Shown piece after piece: positions 16,592 through 25,177 of a stretch of 64,000 bases of DNA (the first letter of the stretch is position 1; the number at the start of each line of letters is the position of its first letter). The stretch comes from Brevibacillus_H ginsengisoli. GTDB taxonomy: Bacteria; Bacillota; Bacilli; Brevibacillales; Brevibacillaceae. The stretch is taken from contig NZ_JBNJQR010000001.1 in the NCBI RefSeq assembly GCF_050113715.1, positions 186,001-250,000 of the forward strand, read 5' to 3'. The notes under the pieces were generated by a model. It did not search any database, had not been told where the DNA came from, and saw only the letters and a list, made by a program, of their open reading frames with translations. Made by a program: the position numbers and the translations under genes.

Positions 16592-18465
16592 TTGATGTGA
16601 TTAAGGAGTACTTGGTTTCATTGGGCATGTCAGTTGATAAGAAGTCTTTTGATGAGGCCAACAAGACGATGCAAACTCTTGAAAAAGGGGTAAAAAGCTC
16701 CGCGGGATCGATTGTAAAAAGTTTTACTATCGCTGGCGCGGCAATGGCGAGTGCAATGGTCACGGCAACCATTGGCATTGCCTCTTTTCTTGGTAGTTTG
16801 GCAAAGGCTGATCTTGAAAACGAGAAGTTCGCTCGTAGAATGTGGATGTCCAAGGAAACAGCAACGGAACTGAACAACACACTGAAAGCCATGAATGCCA
16901 CTGTGGAGGACCTGTATCTTAGCCCGGAATTGCTGAGAAACTTCCAGCAACTCCGCTCCACGATTGCTGAGATGAAACCTCCGCCTGAGTTTCAACAACA
17001 GATGAAGACTATCCGATCAATCACCTTAGAGTTCCAACGTATGAGGTTGGAAATGACCTACGGCTTACAATGGATTGGCTTCTATCTTTTTAAGTACCTA
17101 GAAGGCCCAATCAAAAACATTAAGGGCGGGTTACAAGGATTTAATGATTCAATCACAAAGAGTATGCCTCACTGGACGAAAAATGTTGCCCAGTTCCTGA
17201 GTTGGATAGGACGGCTAGGTATAGCAATGGTAAAAGGCGGCAGGGATGTTTTAAGAATATTCGATGAACTGGCTGACCATATACCCCAAAAGCTGAAAGT
17301 GATTGGGATAGCTGTAGCTGCATTAGGCCTTATCATCAAATCGGGTCCAATAGGAGTTGCAATGACGCTTATCACCAGCCTGTTACTCTTGCTCGATGAC
17401 TTCTACACTTATCTTGAGGGTGGCGAGAGTGCGCTTGCCCCGATGTGGAAAAAATTGCAGGGGTTTTACAACCTGCTGAAAGATACAGGTGTGATAAAGC
17501 GATTCGGAAACGCCATTGATGGCGCTGCTCGAACTGCTGAAGAAGGTTTAGAGAAAGTATGGAACTGGCTTGTCAGTCTATACAATAAATTTGAAGATAA
17601 CGGCTCTATTGAGAACTTTGGAAAAGGCATTGAAACAAACTTTGGAACAGCGATTCAAATGGTCAAAGACTTTGGTTCATGGGTGGAAAAGGTCTTTGAC
17701 AAGCTCAACTCGGATGGTACACTATCCGGCCTTGAAGATTCTTTCGTAAGCCTTGGTAAGGAAATAGCTGAAGACTATAAGTCACTTGCGGAGTTTATCC
17801 AAAAAATATATGGGTTGGAAGAAACGAAAGAACTGCTACAATGGATTGGCGATTTTTTCTCTGGAACTTTAAAAGTTGCACTCGAATCACTTAAATTTAG
17901 TATCGATAACATGGTAAACGGAATTAAGATGGCAAAAGCGTTACTATCCGGGGATGATGAGGCGCTAAACAAGGCATGGGAAGAAAGAAAAGAGTTAACT
18001 AGTCAAACGTTTGACAAAGTTAAAGGCGGTTTGAATTCTTTATTCGGAGACGCACCCGAGCCAGCTCCCGCTAATACAACTGAATCCAGTAAACAAACAG
18101 ACAAGCTGAATACCTCAGTAAATAACCTTCCAAAAGGAATGGAACCGTCCTTTAAAAAAGCGTTGAACGAGTCGGAGGTCGTTAAGGGATTTCGTGGGTT
18201 CAACCAGGATATGAACAAGGGATTCAATCTGCTTGCGATGGCTATTAATCCCGATGTGTTCCAGCAATATCAAGATATGAGTACTGGTAATCTTCCAAAC
18301 AGTTACATGTACACAACGAACGCAACTTCAAATCAGACAGTCATAAAAAATGAAAACAAACCAGTGTTTTATATTAGCAGTACGGATCCAAAGAATGCAG
18401 CTCAAGAAGTTGAACAACGCTGGTCTGGTATGAATATTCGCTCTGTTCGCGGTGTATATGGATAA
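16588..18465 (+). CDS. tape measure protein
   Basis: 625 residues. It starts with a coiled region (DVIKEYLVSLGMSVDKKSFD), then a hydrophobic Ala/Met-rich segment at about 45-70 and two more hydrophobic segments near 240-270 (VIGIAVAALGLIIKSGPIGV). Long amphipathic helices fill the rest. This fits the protein that sets tail length and helps DNA cross the membrane. Short for a myovirus, implying a short tail. Confidence 0.85.
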   Translation: MIDVIKEYLVSLGMSVDKKSFDEANKTMQTLEKGVKSSAGSIVKSFTIAGAAMASAMVTATIGIASFLGSLAKADLENEKFARRMWMSKETATELNNTLKAMNATVEDLYLSPELLRNFQQLRSTIAEMKPPPEFQQQMKTIRSITLEFQRMRLEMTYGLQWIGFYLFKYLEGPIKNIKGGLQGFNDSITKSMPHWTKNVAQFLSWIGRLGIAMVKGGRDVLRIFDELADHIPQKLKVIGIAVAALGLIIKSGPIGVAMTLITSLLLLLDDFYTYLEGGESALAPMWKKLQGFYNLLKDTGVIKRFGNAIDGAARTAEEGLEKVWNWLVSLYNKFEDNGSIENFGKGIETNFGTAIQMVKDFGSWVEKVFDKLNSDGTLSGLEDSFVSLGKEIAEDYKSLAEFIQKIYGLEETKELLQWIGDFFSGTLKVALESLKFSIDNMVNGIKMAKALLSGDDEALNKAWEERKELTSQTFDKVKGGLNSLFGDAPEPAPANTTESSKQTDKLNTSVNNLPKGMEPSFKKALNESEVVKGFRGFNQDMNKGFNLLAMAINPDVFQQYQDMSTGNLPNSYMYTTNATSNQTVIKNENKPVFYISSTDPKNAAQEVEQRWSGMNIRSVRGVYG

Positions 18466-18478
18466 GGAGGAATAGCTT

Positions 18479-19051
18479 ATGGGATTGAATCCAATACTCG
18501 ATTTAACGAATCCACAGATTTCTTCCCTTGTCTATCTGAAAACAAACATTGGCGGCTGGTTTTTCGATGCGATTCTACGCTCGACTCATACCAGCCGCTT
18601 AAATATTACTCAACACCCTGTTCAAACAGGCGCAGCAGTGACTGATCATGCATTCCTACAACCGAAAGAACTAACTATGGAAATAGGTATGTCTGACGTT
18701 GCTAAGGGGCTTATCCCGGGGCAGTTTACGGGTGGGTGGAGTCGTTCTGTACAAGCCTTTAAGGTTTTGCAGGAGTTACAAGCCTTGCGTGTCCCACTTC
18801 AGGTACACACAAGGCTTGGGTTGTATCAAAACATGCTCATTGAGGAGTTATCAGCACCTGACGACTTCACAACGCTTTATGCTTTACGCTGTACAGTTAC
18901 CTTGCGTGAAATAATCGTCGCACAAGTAAGGACAGTTAAGGTAAGTTCAAAGCCTGCTGTGACTGATCGGGCGAAACGGGGGAAGCAGGAGCCTCAAAGT
19001 GCAAATGTGAGTGATTTAGAACAAATACGCAGGAAAATGTCAGGAGGATGA
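18479..19051 (+). CDS. tail/baseplate protein after the tape measure
   Basis: 190 residues with a beta-rich core (LNITQHPVQTGAAVTDHAF; QTGAAVTDHA-type blocks are widespread in DUF6046-like or LysM-adjacent baseplate proteins). It lies directly between tape measure and plug protein, so it is probably the tube initiator/baseplate hub adaptor. Disordered basic C-terminus. Confidence 0.65.
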   Translation: MGLNPILDLTNPQISSLVYLKTNIGGWFFDAILRSTHTSRLNITQHPVQTGAAVTDHAFLQPKELTMEIGMSDVAKGLIPGQFTGGWSRSVQAFKVLQELQALRVPLQVHTRLGLYQNMLIEELSAPDDFTTLYALRCTVTLREIIVAQVRTVKVSSKPAVTDRAKRGKQEPQSANVSDLEQIRRKMSGG

Positions 19052-19055
19052 AAAA

Positions 19056-19394
19056 ATGTCATCTATATTGTTGCCTATTACTCCTGAGATGAATCAATCT
19101 TTTACATGTACACTACCAGTTGATGATAAGAATATCAGCTTGGAATTTTCTCTGACATACAATTCACCGGGAGGCTACTGGTTTATGTCAATCGCTGACC
19201 ATGATACAGGTACATTGCTAATTGATGCGCTACCATTGTTGTCTGGAGAGTATCCATCAGCGAATCTCTTAGGACAATATAGCTACCTTGGTATAGGCAG
19301 CGCCGTCCTAATTTCTAAATCAGGTGACAATTCGATGCCAACATTTGAGTCTCTTGGACGTGAACATTTGATTGCTTGGGGAGATAATCTCTAA
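19056..19394 (+). CDS. baseplate plug-like protein
   Basis: 112 residues, all beta. SFTCTLPVDDKNISLEFSL and PLLSGEYPSANLLGQYSYLG match the small baseplate plug family described in contractile phages with minimal baseplates (Pam3 type, from memory). It would seal the central hub before DNA release. It lies immediately before the secreted moron. Confidence 0.72.
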   Translation: MSSILLPITPEMNQSFTCTLPVDDKNISLEFSLTYNSPGGYWFMSIADHDTGTLLIDALPLLSGEYPSANLLGQYSYLGIGSAVLISKSGDNSMPTFESLGREHLIAWGDNL

Positions 19395-19491
19395 GCAGAT
19401 AACTAGAAAATTTCTTTACTCGTCAAAAATCGACAAAAGACCTACTTCAACTGTGGTACCATTTCTCTTAATTAAACTTGGTGGTGAGGTT

Positions 19492-20145
19492 ATGAAAATT
19501 AAATGGATTGTTTCAATTATCGCAATAGTAACTATGATTATGATGTCTTTGGGTATAGTAAGCGCGGAAACACCCAATCCTGTAAAACAAAATCAGGTGC
19601 AAATACCTGACAGTATTAAAACACTTGATGAGTTGGTAAAATATTTAAAGTCACGAGGCATCATAAAAACAGACAATGACATCTTAAATTATATGAAGAA
19701 TAACAAGAGCGTAATTCTTAAAGTTAGTCCGAATCTCATTGATTATGGATTCACATTCAGATTATATGTAGAAACTAACACACCAACTCGAGATGACGGT
19801 TTAACCAAAATAACACACGATTACGGAATTAAAGAGGCAAAAATATGGGTTGTACCAGTTGTTATTTCAAATAACAGCAATCAAACAATAGAAATTAGCA
19901 AAGAAAATTTTGCGTTAGTACCAAAAAACATTCCTGTAGGAAGTGAATTAAACGTACTAGCTATTGAGCCAGAATACATTATGGATGCCTCGAACGGAAA
20001 TACACTCGGGAAATTCGACTTTCCGTCTAAACGAGAGGTCCACTTAAATGCTGTATTTTATGTGTATCCGACGACAGCCGAGAAAAATGTTAATCTAAGG
20101 ATATGCGACGGCAAAGATCACACGGATGTGAATATTGCAAAATAA
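19492..20145 (+). CDS. secreted protein of unknown function (moron)
   Basis: 217 residues with a clear signal peptide: MKIKWIVSIIAIVTMIMMSL, then GIVSAE with an Ala-x-Ala-like cleavage site near residue 25. The mature part is Asn/Lys-rich, with a central WVVPVVISNNSNQTIEI segment like an immunoglobulin-like or DUF4352-type beta sandwich. ATG 19492 follows GGTGGTGAGG. It splits the baseplate operon, and a terminator follows, so it is likely expressed from the lysogen. Confidence 0.6.
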   Translation: MKIKWIVSIIAIVTMIMMSLGIVSAETPNPVKQNQVQIPDSIKTLDELVKYLKSRGIIKTDNDILNYMKNNKSVILKVSPNLIDYGFTFRLYVETNTPTRDDGLTKITHDYGIKEAKIWVVPVVISNNSNQTIEISKENFALVPKNIPVGSELNVLAIEPEYIMDASNGNTLGKFDFPSKREVHLNAVFYVYPTTAEKNVNLRICDGKDHTDVNIAK

Positions 20146-20170
20146 TGATTAATTGTATAGGTCTAACTAA

Positions 20171-20200
20171 AGCGCTCCTAATCGGGGCGTTTTTCTTTTT
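20171..20200 (+). terminator. rho-independent terminator of the secreted moron
   Basis: AGCGCTCC (20171-20178) pairs with GGGGCGTT (20184-20191) including G-U pairs, followed by a T-rich run. Confidence 0.75.
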
Positions 20201-20228
20201 GTCACAATCAGAAGAGGTGACTACAGAC

Positions 20229-21692
20229 ATGGGTGATATTCGTAGCATTGCTATCTATGAAGCTAACTATCAAGGTGTTGACGTGAATATCGTGTTAGCC
20301 ACACTTGAGGCAGAAACAAACTTTACAAACAAAACTGGCGATAGTGGCAAAGCCTTGGGTCCTGGACAAGTTTGGCCTAGATGGCACACGGATGCTTTTC
20401 AATACGCATCAAATCGATATCGCGTAGAATGGCCGTCAACTCTTCAAGAGCAAACAAACCTCGTTTTAAGCAATGACGGACTGGCTACAGCTGCTGCTGT
20501 ATACGTAATAGGACGAACTTGGAAAGGAGCAAGTTATAACTTCCGCAAGTTTTCCGAGTATTATGTTGGGCCAAAAATCCCTGATTGGGACTATCAGCGT
20601 CGCCTGAAGATTTATCAGAAATACGCCGGGGGTGGAGTGGTAACAACAGGGACTGGAATTCCTTCATTTGCACCTGGTGGAGCTGATGCAGGCGGGAGTG
20701 GTACACAAGCGCAAAGTATCAACGGCGTTTCCTTTCCATCAACCAATTACGGTATCGTAGCAAACAGCCAAAAATATGGAAATATCCTTTACGGAAGAAA
20801 GTATCGTATCTTGGTTGCAAATAAACAAGGAACCGCATTAGACGTTTCGCAACTAAGATGCACCTTTGAAATTCGGAAAATATATGTTGGACAGCCCAAT
20901 TTTTCTACGGTGACGATATTCAACTTGAATCCTACGACAGAGAACAAACTCATCAATGAAGGAGATACAGTTATTGTAGAAGCTGGTTATGAAGGTGAGC
21001 AGTACGGCATGATCTTTCGTGGTGATGTTGTTAATGCTATTCGGGGTAAAGATGATGGGGTGACCTATAAGTTATCGTTTTATGCATTGCCGTGTGATCG
21101 TGCACTTAATTTAGGTGGATTTGTCAATACCTCGCTCGCGAAAGGACTCACTCAACGTGATGTAGTCAATAATCTGGCTAGTCGTGCTGTTGTCCCAGCA
21201 AAACTTGGTTCGATATCAGCAGGACTATCTACGGCCAAGCTGACACGCGGAAAAGTGATATTCGGTAAGGCAGAAGACTATTATCATCAAGTAGCAAAAA
21301 CTAACAATGCTACTTTTTATACCAATGACGGACAAGTGAATATTTCTCAATTCACTGATCCACCGCCTACGATATTAGATTTATCGCCAGAGTCTGGCTT
21401 GATCGGTACGCCGATGCAGAGCGACTACCATATCACTTTTAAATGCTTGCTCAACCCGAAAATAAACATTGGGTCTTGGGTACATATCCAAAACAGCCAG
21501 ATACAGGCGCAGGCATTTACTCCGGGACAGCCCGCGTACCCTCTTGATTCGGCAGGATTGTACCGAATTATCGAAGTGAGACACCAAGGAGATACTCATG
21601 GGGATCAATGGTACACAGAGTGTGTGGCATTAACACAAGCAGGCGGTGTGATCCCAGGCATTATGGCTAGTCCAAGTACTTATCCGAAGTGA
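20229..21692 (+). CDS. baseplate hub protein with N-terminal lysozyme-like domain
   Basis: 487 residues. Residues 5-135 look like an SLT/lysozyme-like muramidase: a possible catalytic Glu in IVLATLEAETNF, a KALGPGQVWP motif, and long helices. After a Gly/Ala linker, residues about 190-470 resemble the XkdQ/gp27-like hub (KYRILVANKQGT, RCTFEIRKIYVGQP). Fusing the wall-cutting enzyme to the hub places it at the tail tip. ATG 20229 follows AGAGGTG; the open frame upstream overlaps the terminator and is not used. Confidence 0.8.
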   Translation: MGDIRSIAIYEANYQGVDVNIVLATLEAETNFTNKTGDSGKALGPGQVWPRWHTDAFQYASNRYRVEWPSTLQEQTNLVLSNDGLATAAAVYVIGRTWKGASYNFRKFSEYYVGPKIPDWDYQRRLKIYQKYAGGGVVTTGTGIPSFAPGGADAGGSGTQAQSINGVSFPSTNYGIVANSQKYGNILYGRKYRILVANKQGTALDVSQLRCTFEIRKIYVGQPNFSTVTIFNLNPTTENKLINEGDTVIVEAGYEGEQYGMIFRGDVVNAIRGKDDGVTYKLSFYALPCDRALNLGGFVNTSLAKGLTQRDVVNNLASRAVVPAKLGSISAGLSTAKLTRGKVIFGKAEDYYHQVAKTNNATFYTNDGQVNISQFTDPPPTILDLSPESGLIGTPMQSDYHITFKCLLNPKINIGSWVHIQNSQIQAQAFTPGQPAYPLDSAGLYRIIEVRHQGDTHGDQWYTECVALTQAGGVIPGIMASPSTYPK

Positions 21693-21702
21693 GGTGGTAT
21701 GA

Positions 21703-22302
21703 GTGGGCGTTACAATAAACGAAAGGTTAAAAGGTAATGATGCGGAATTTCATCGAGAGTTCGCAGATAAAATATTTAGCACGATGCGGGTAAGTATTCC
21801 TGGTATTATTCAGTCATTCGACTCGATCACGCAGACAGCCACGGTACAAGTAGCTATTAGGGAGCATGTCCGACAACCAGATATGACTAGGGAGTGGACA
21901 GAGATTCCTTTACTACAAGATGTCCCGGTCGTATTTCCAAGAGGCGGTGGATATGTTCTAACGTTTCCGATTAGCCAAGGCGACGAATGTCTCGTTGTGT
22001 TTGCAGACATGTGTATTGACGCTTGGTTCAGTGTGGGAGGGATACAGAACCAGATTGAAATGAGACGTCACGACCTATCTGACGCAATCGCCATTCCGGG
22101 TTTATGGAGCCAGCCTAAACAATTGAAAGACTTCTCGACCAAGCATGTGGAACTGCGGAATGAGAACCGAAGCGAGTTCATTCGCATTAAAGAGGGCGCA
22201 ATTGACCTTGTGTCCCCTTCCGTCCGTGTGAATGGCGTAAACATCACAAATCAGGATAACTATGACAAGTGGATAACAGGAGGAGGGAGAGTAGATAGAT
22301 GA
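21703..22302 (+). CDS. Gp138-family membrane-puncturing spike
   Basis: 199 residues. VSIPGIIQSFDSITQTATVQ and VPVVFPRGGGYVLTFPISQG then DECLVVFADMCIDAWF form the OB-fold N-terminal domain of the Gp138 spike family, which ends in a short beta-helix. It forms the trimeric needle tip under the hub. GTG start at 21703. Four-base overlap with the next gene. Confidence 0.85.
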   Translation: MGVTINERLKGNDAEFHREFADKIFSTMRVSIPGIIQSFDSITQTATVQVAIREHVRQPDMTREWTEIPLLQDVPVVFPRGGGYVLTFPISQGDECLVVFADMCIDAWFSVGGIQNQIEMRRHDLSDAIAIPGLWSQPKQLKDFSTKHVELRNENRSEFIRIKEGAIDLVSPSVRVNGVNITNQDNYDKWITGGGRVDR

Positions 22303-22646
22303 TCTATCGACAGTTAGATGGTGGAGACTACTCTATGGGCAAGCCATTCCTTTCAAAGTCTGCTGCTGTAGGCCAAGCAATATACACGCGTTTGAAGCTT
22401 CTATTAGAGGAATGGTGGGAACAAGCTGACGACGGACTTCCTCTCTTCCAAAATATCCTTGGATCAAGAGGACATCAAGATAGTCTAAATGCTATTGATC
22501 TATTGATCCAAGCAAGAATCATTGAAACTCCTGATGTATCGCAGATAACAAATTTCCAAAGTTCTTATGATAACCGGACGTATTCATTTCAGTGCAATGT
22601 GGATACGACATTCGGTGAGACAATTCCAATATCAATGACTTTCTAA
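22299..22646 (+). CDS. baseplate wedge protein (gp25-like)
   Basis: 115 residues. FLSKSAAVGQAIYTRLKLLL followed by EEWWEQADDGLPLFQNILG matches small gp25/XkdS-type wedge proteins. It nucleates the sheath on the baseplate. Directly upstream of baseplate J, the standard pairing. Confidence 0.8.
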   Translation: MIYRQLDGGDYSMGKPFLSKSAAVGQAIYTRLKLLLEEWWEQADDGLPLFQNILGSRGHQDSLNAIDLLIQARIIETPDVSQITNFQSSYDNRTYSFQCNVDTTFGETIPISMTF

Positions 22647-22664
22647 GGAGGTGTACAGGACAAG

Positions 22665-23846
22665 ATGGCTTATTTCGCACCGTACATCGATGAAACAGGA
22701 TTCCACATGCCATCATATAACGATATCCGTGACGATCTTATCAGCCAAGCAAAGCAGATTTTCGGACAAGACATCTATCTTGGGAATGATAGCCAGGATT
22801 ATCAGTACATCTCGGCCTTTGCTAATAAGATTTATGATGCTTTTCTAACTTGTCAGGCGGTTTACAACAGTAGAGGACCATCGGCGGCAGTCGGCGTAGG
22901 ATTGGATGCTATTGTAGGAATCAATGGTATTAAACGACTTGTAAAAAGGTCTTCGAACGCATCAGTAGTGCTGTCGGGTACTCCAGGGGCGATCATCACA
23001 AATGGCGTTGCTTCGGATACGTCCGGGTATCAATGGGTTTTGCCTTCTCCTTTAACGATAGGCACTGATGGTACTGTTACCGCAATTGCTACGTGCCTAA
23101 CTCCCGGACCCATCCAAGCGTCTTCCAATACGATCACAGGGATTGTCACTCCAACACTAGGATGGACGGGTATAACGAATCCACAGCCTGCCGTGGCAGG
23201 GAACGACACTGAATCAGATCATGCGTTACGTTCCCGTCAATCAATCAGTACGGCCAATCCTAGTCAAACTATCTTAGAAGGGGTACGCGGGGCCGTTGCC
23301 TCAGTAAGTGGCATTACGCGATATAGCGTTGATGAAAATGACACGGATACACCAAATTCAAAAGGGCAACCTCCACACTCTATTACGGTGGTTGCGGAGG
23401 GCGGCACTGATCAAGATATCGCACAAGCGATTTTTGCCCGAAAAGGACTAGGATGTTACTCCAACGGCACGACAACAGTAACTGTATCAGATAAGTATGG
23501 AAAACCTACTCCAATTCGATTTTACCGACCTACCTATGTAGATATTGTTGTAGTGGTATCTGTAAAGAAACTGGCCGGGTACACCACACAAACAACAAGC
23601 GATATCCAAAGTTATGTTTCCGACTTTATCAACAGCCTTGCCATTGGCAATAGCAGTTTGGTTCTGTCTAGTTTATGGGGTGCTGCTCTACAAGCAAACA
23701 AAGTAATGACAAGTCCTTACTTCTCAATTACCGCTGTAACAGCAGCACGATTAGGAAGTGTACAAGGAACGGCAGATATTCCTCTCTCATTCAATGAAGC
23801 AGCTCGTGGTTCAGTGGCAAATGTCACTGTCAACGTTGTAGGTTAA
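22665..23846 (+). CDS. xkdT: baseplate J-like protein
   Basis: 393 residues. GVGLDAIVGINGIKR and the GNDTESDHALRSRQSIS block are the core of the baseplate J / gp47 / XkdT family (wedge). AAGGAGGTG sits ten bases before the ATG. Confidence 0.9.
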   Translation: MAYFAPYIDETGFHMPSYNDIRDDLISQAKQIFGQDIYLGNDSQDYQYISAFANKIYDAFLTCQAVYNSRGPSAAVGVGLDAIVGINGIKRLVKRSSNASVVLSGTPGAIITNGVASDTSGYQWVLPSPLTIGTDGTVTAIATCLTPGPIQASSNTITGIVTPTLGWTGITNPQPAVAGNDTESDHALRSRQSISTANPSQTILEGVRGAVASVSGITRYSVDENDTDTPNSKGQPPHSITVVAEGGTDQDIAQAIFARKGLGCYSNGTTTVTVSDKYGKPTPIRFYRPTYVDIVVVVSVKKLAGYTTQTTSDIQSYVSDFINSLAIGNSSLVLSSLWGAALQANKVMTSPYFSITAVTAARLGSVQGTADIPLSFNEAARGSVANVTVNVVG

Positions 23847-23862
23847 TAAGGGGGATGAAGTT

Positions 23863-24435
23863 ATGTCTATTACTCCATATCTTAACCTGATCACCTCGCA
23901 ACACAGCGATAAACCGAAGTACATGGCCTGGCTAACCGCTGTTCTGGAGAAGGGAGATGCAGCGGTTACAGTAGTGAACAACATTCCTAGCGCTTTTGAT
24001 GTGGAGAATGCAGTTGGAGTTCAACTGGATACCCAAGGCGAGCTGATTGGCAGGTCAAGGTACCTGCCTTTTCAATTAGCTGATGGAACGTCTCCGGTTT
24101 TGGACGACTCCAACTACCGTGTGGCCCTGAAAGCGAAAATAGCCCAGAATCAATGGAATGGTACTATTCCACAAATCTATGACTTGTGGAGTAACCTTTT
24201 TCCGAACGCCTTACTAAAGATTCGTGACAATCAAGATATGAGCATGCAGGCAACAATTCGTGGAGAATTAGGGCTGCAAAGTGTGCAATTAGTTACAGTC
24301 GGGTATATTCTTCCTAAACCGGCTGGTGTTCGATTGAACATTTCATGGGAGTCGGAATTGTCTCGGACGGATTATGTGGGAATTGCAGTCACAACTAGGG
24401 ATACCGTCGCAATAAATTGTGCAGCACCTATTTAG
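23863..24435 (+). CDS. baseplate protein (DUF2612 / XkdU-like)
   Basis: 190 residues. VENAVGVQLDTQGELIGRSR and SNYRVALKAKIAQNQWNGTI then IYDLWSNLF are DUF2612 hallmarks. This protein attaches tail fibres to the wedge and follows baseplate J in this phage group. Confidence 0.82.
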   Translation: MSITPYLNLITSQHSDKPKYMAWLTAVLEKGDAAVTVVNNIPSAFDVENAVGVQLDTQGELIGRSRYLPFQLADGTSPVLDDSNYRVALKAKIAQNQWNGTIPQIYDLWSNLFPNALLKIRDNQDMSMQATIRGELGLQSVQLVTVGYILPKPAGVRLNISWESELSRTDYVGIAVTTRDTVAINCAAPI

Positions 24436-24459
24436 ATTTCTGAAAAAGGAGGGAAACAG

Positions 24460-25125
24460 ATGGCATTATACGGACAGATGATCGTTACTCAACTCGGAAA
24501 AATTCTCTATGCGAAAGCTCAAACCGGAAAGGCACTCACATATACACGCATACGTATTGGTTCTGGTAACTTTTCAGGAGATCCTACGAACTTAACTGAT
24601 TTGGTACAGCCAATTGGTTACGTACCGATTAATTCGTTATCCGTAACTAATCAAACCGCCCATATCAAAGGAGTTTTTCAAAATTCAGAGATTACCCAAA
24701 TCACATATTCCTGCGAGATTGGTTTGTATGCCCAAGACCCGGACTATGGAGAGATTTTGTATGCCTACGCTAATGCTGGTAGTAATGGAGATTACATCCC
24801 ACCAATTGCTGCTGGGCCGTTTTCACGTGAATTCCAACTGAATGTAGCTGTAGGTAATGCCAGTCAAGTCATAGTTAATATCCCTTCAAATGCTTTTGTC
24901 ACGCAATCTGATTTTATAGCGCACGTAAACGACACAAATCTGCACATGACGAGAAGCGAGATTCAATCAGGATTTTCTACTTTGCAAAATCAAATTGACT
25001 TAATTAAAGCCACATTCCCTGACAGTTTTACGCACAACTTGTTCACAGAGGATTTAACAACTTTGGATGCGATTACGCTGACACATGGATATTACAACGC
25101 ATCGCAAACCAGGCTGGAGGTATAG
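24460..25125 (+). CDS. tail fibre base protein (DUF3751-like)
   Basis: 221 residues. MALYGQMIVTQLGKILYAKA, TYTRIRIGSG and YSCEIGLYAQDPDYGEILYA are the N-terminal tail-collar fibre domain (DUF3751). Only this domain and a short coiled helix are present, so the receptor-binding part must be on a separate protein, probably the next gene. Confidence 0.85.
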   Translation: MALYGQMIVTQLGKILYAKAQTGKALTYTRIRIGSGNFSGDPTNLTDLVQPIGYVPINSLSVTNQTAHIKGVFQNSEITQITYSCEIGLYAQDPDYGEILYAYANAGSNGDYIPPIAAGPFSREFQLNVAVGNASQVIVNIPSNAFVTQSDFIAHVNDTNLHMTRSEIQSGFSTLQNQIDLIKATFPDSFTHNLFTEDLTTLDAITLTHGYYNASQTRLEV

Positions 25126-25177
25126 GAGATATGTGGAAACCTTCGGATAACGACCATTTGCAGAAAGGAGTGAGAGA

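Noticed and set aside
19372..19491. Longer N-terminus of the secreted moron
   Set aside because: It overlaps the plug gene and lacks a ribosome binding site; ATG 19492 gives a proper signal peptide.
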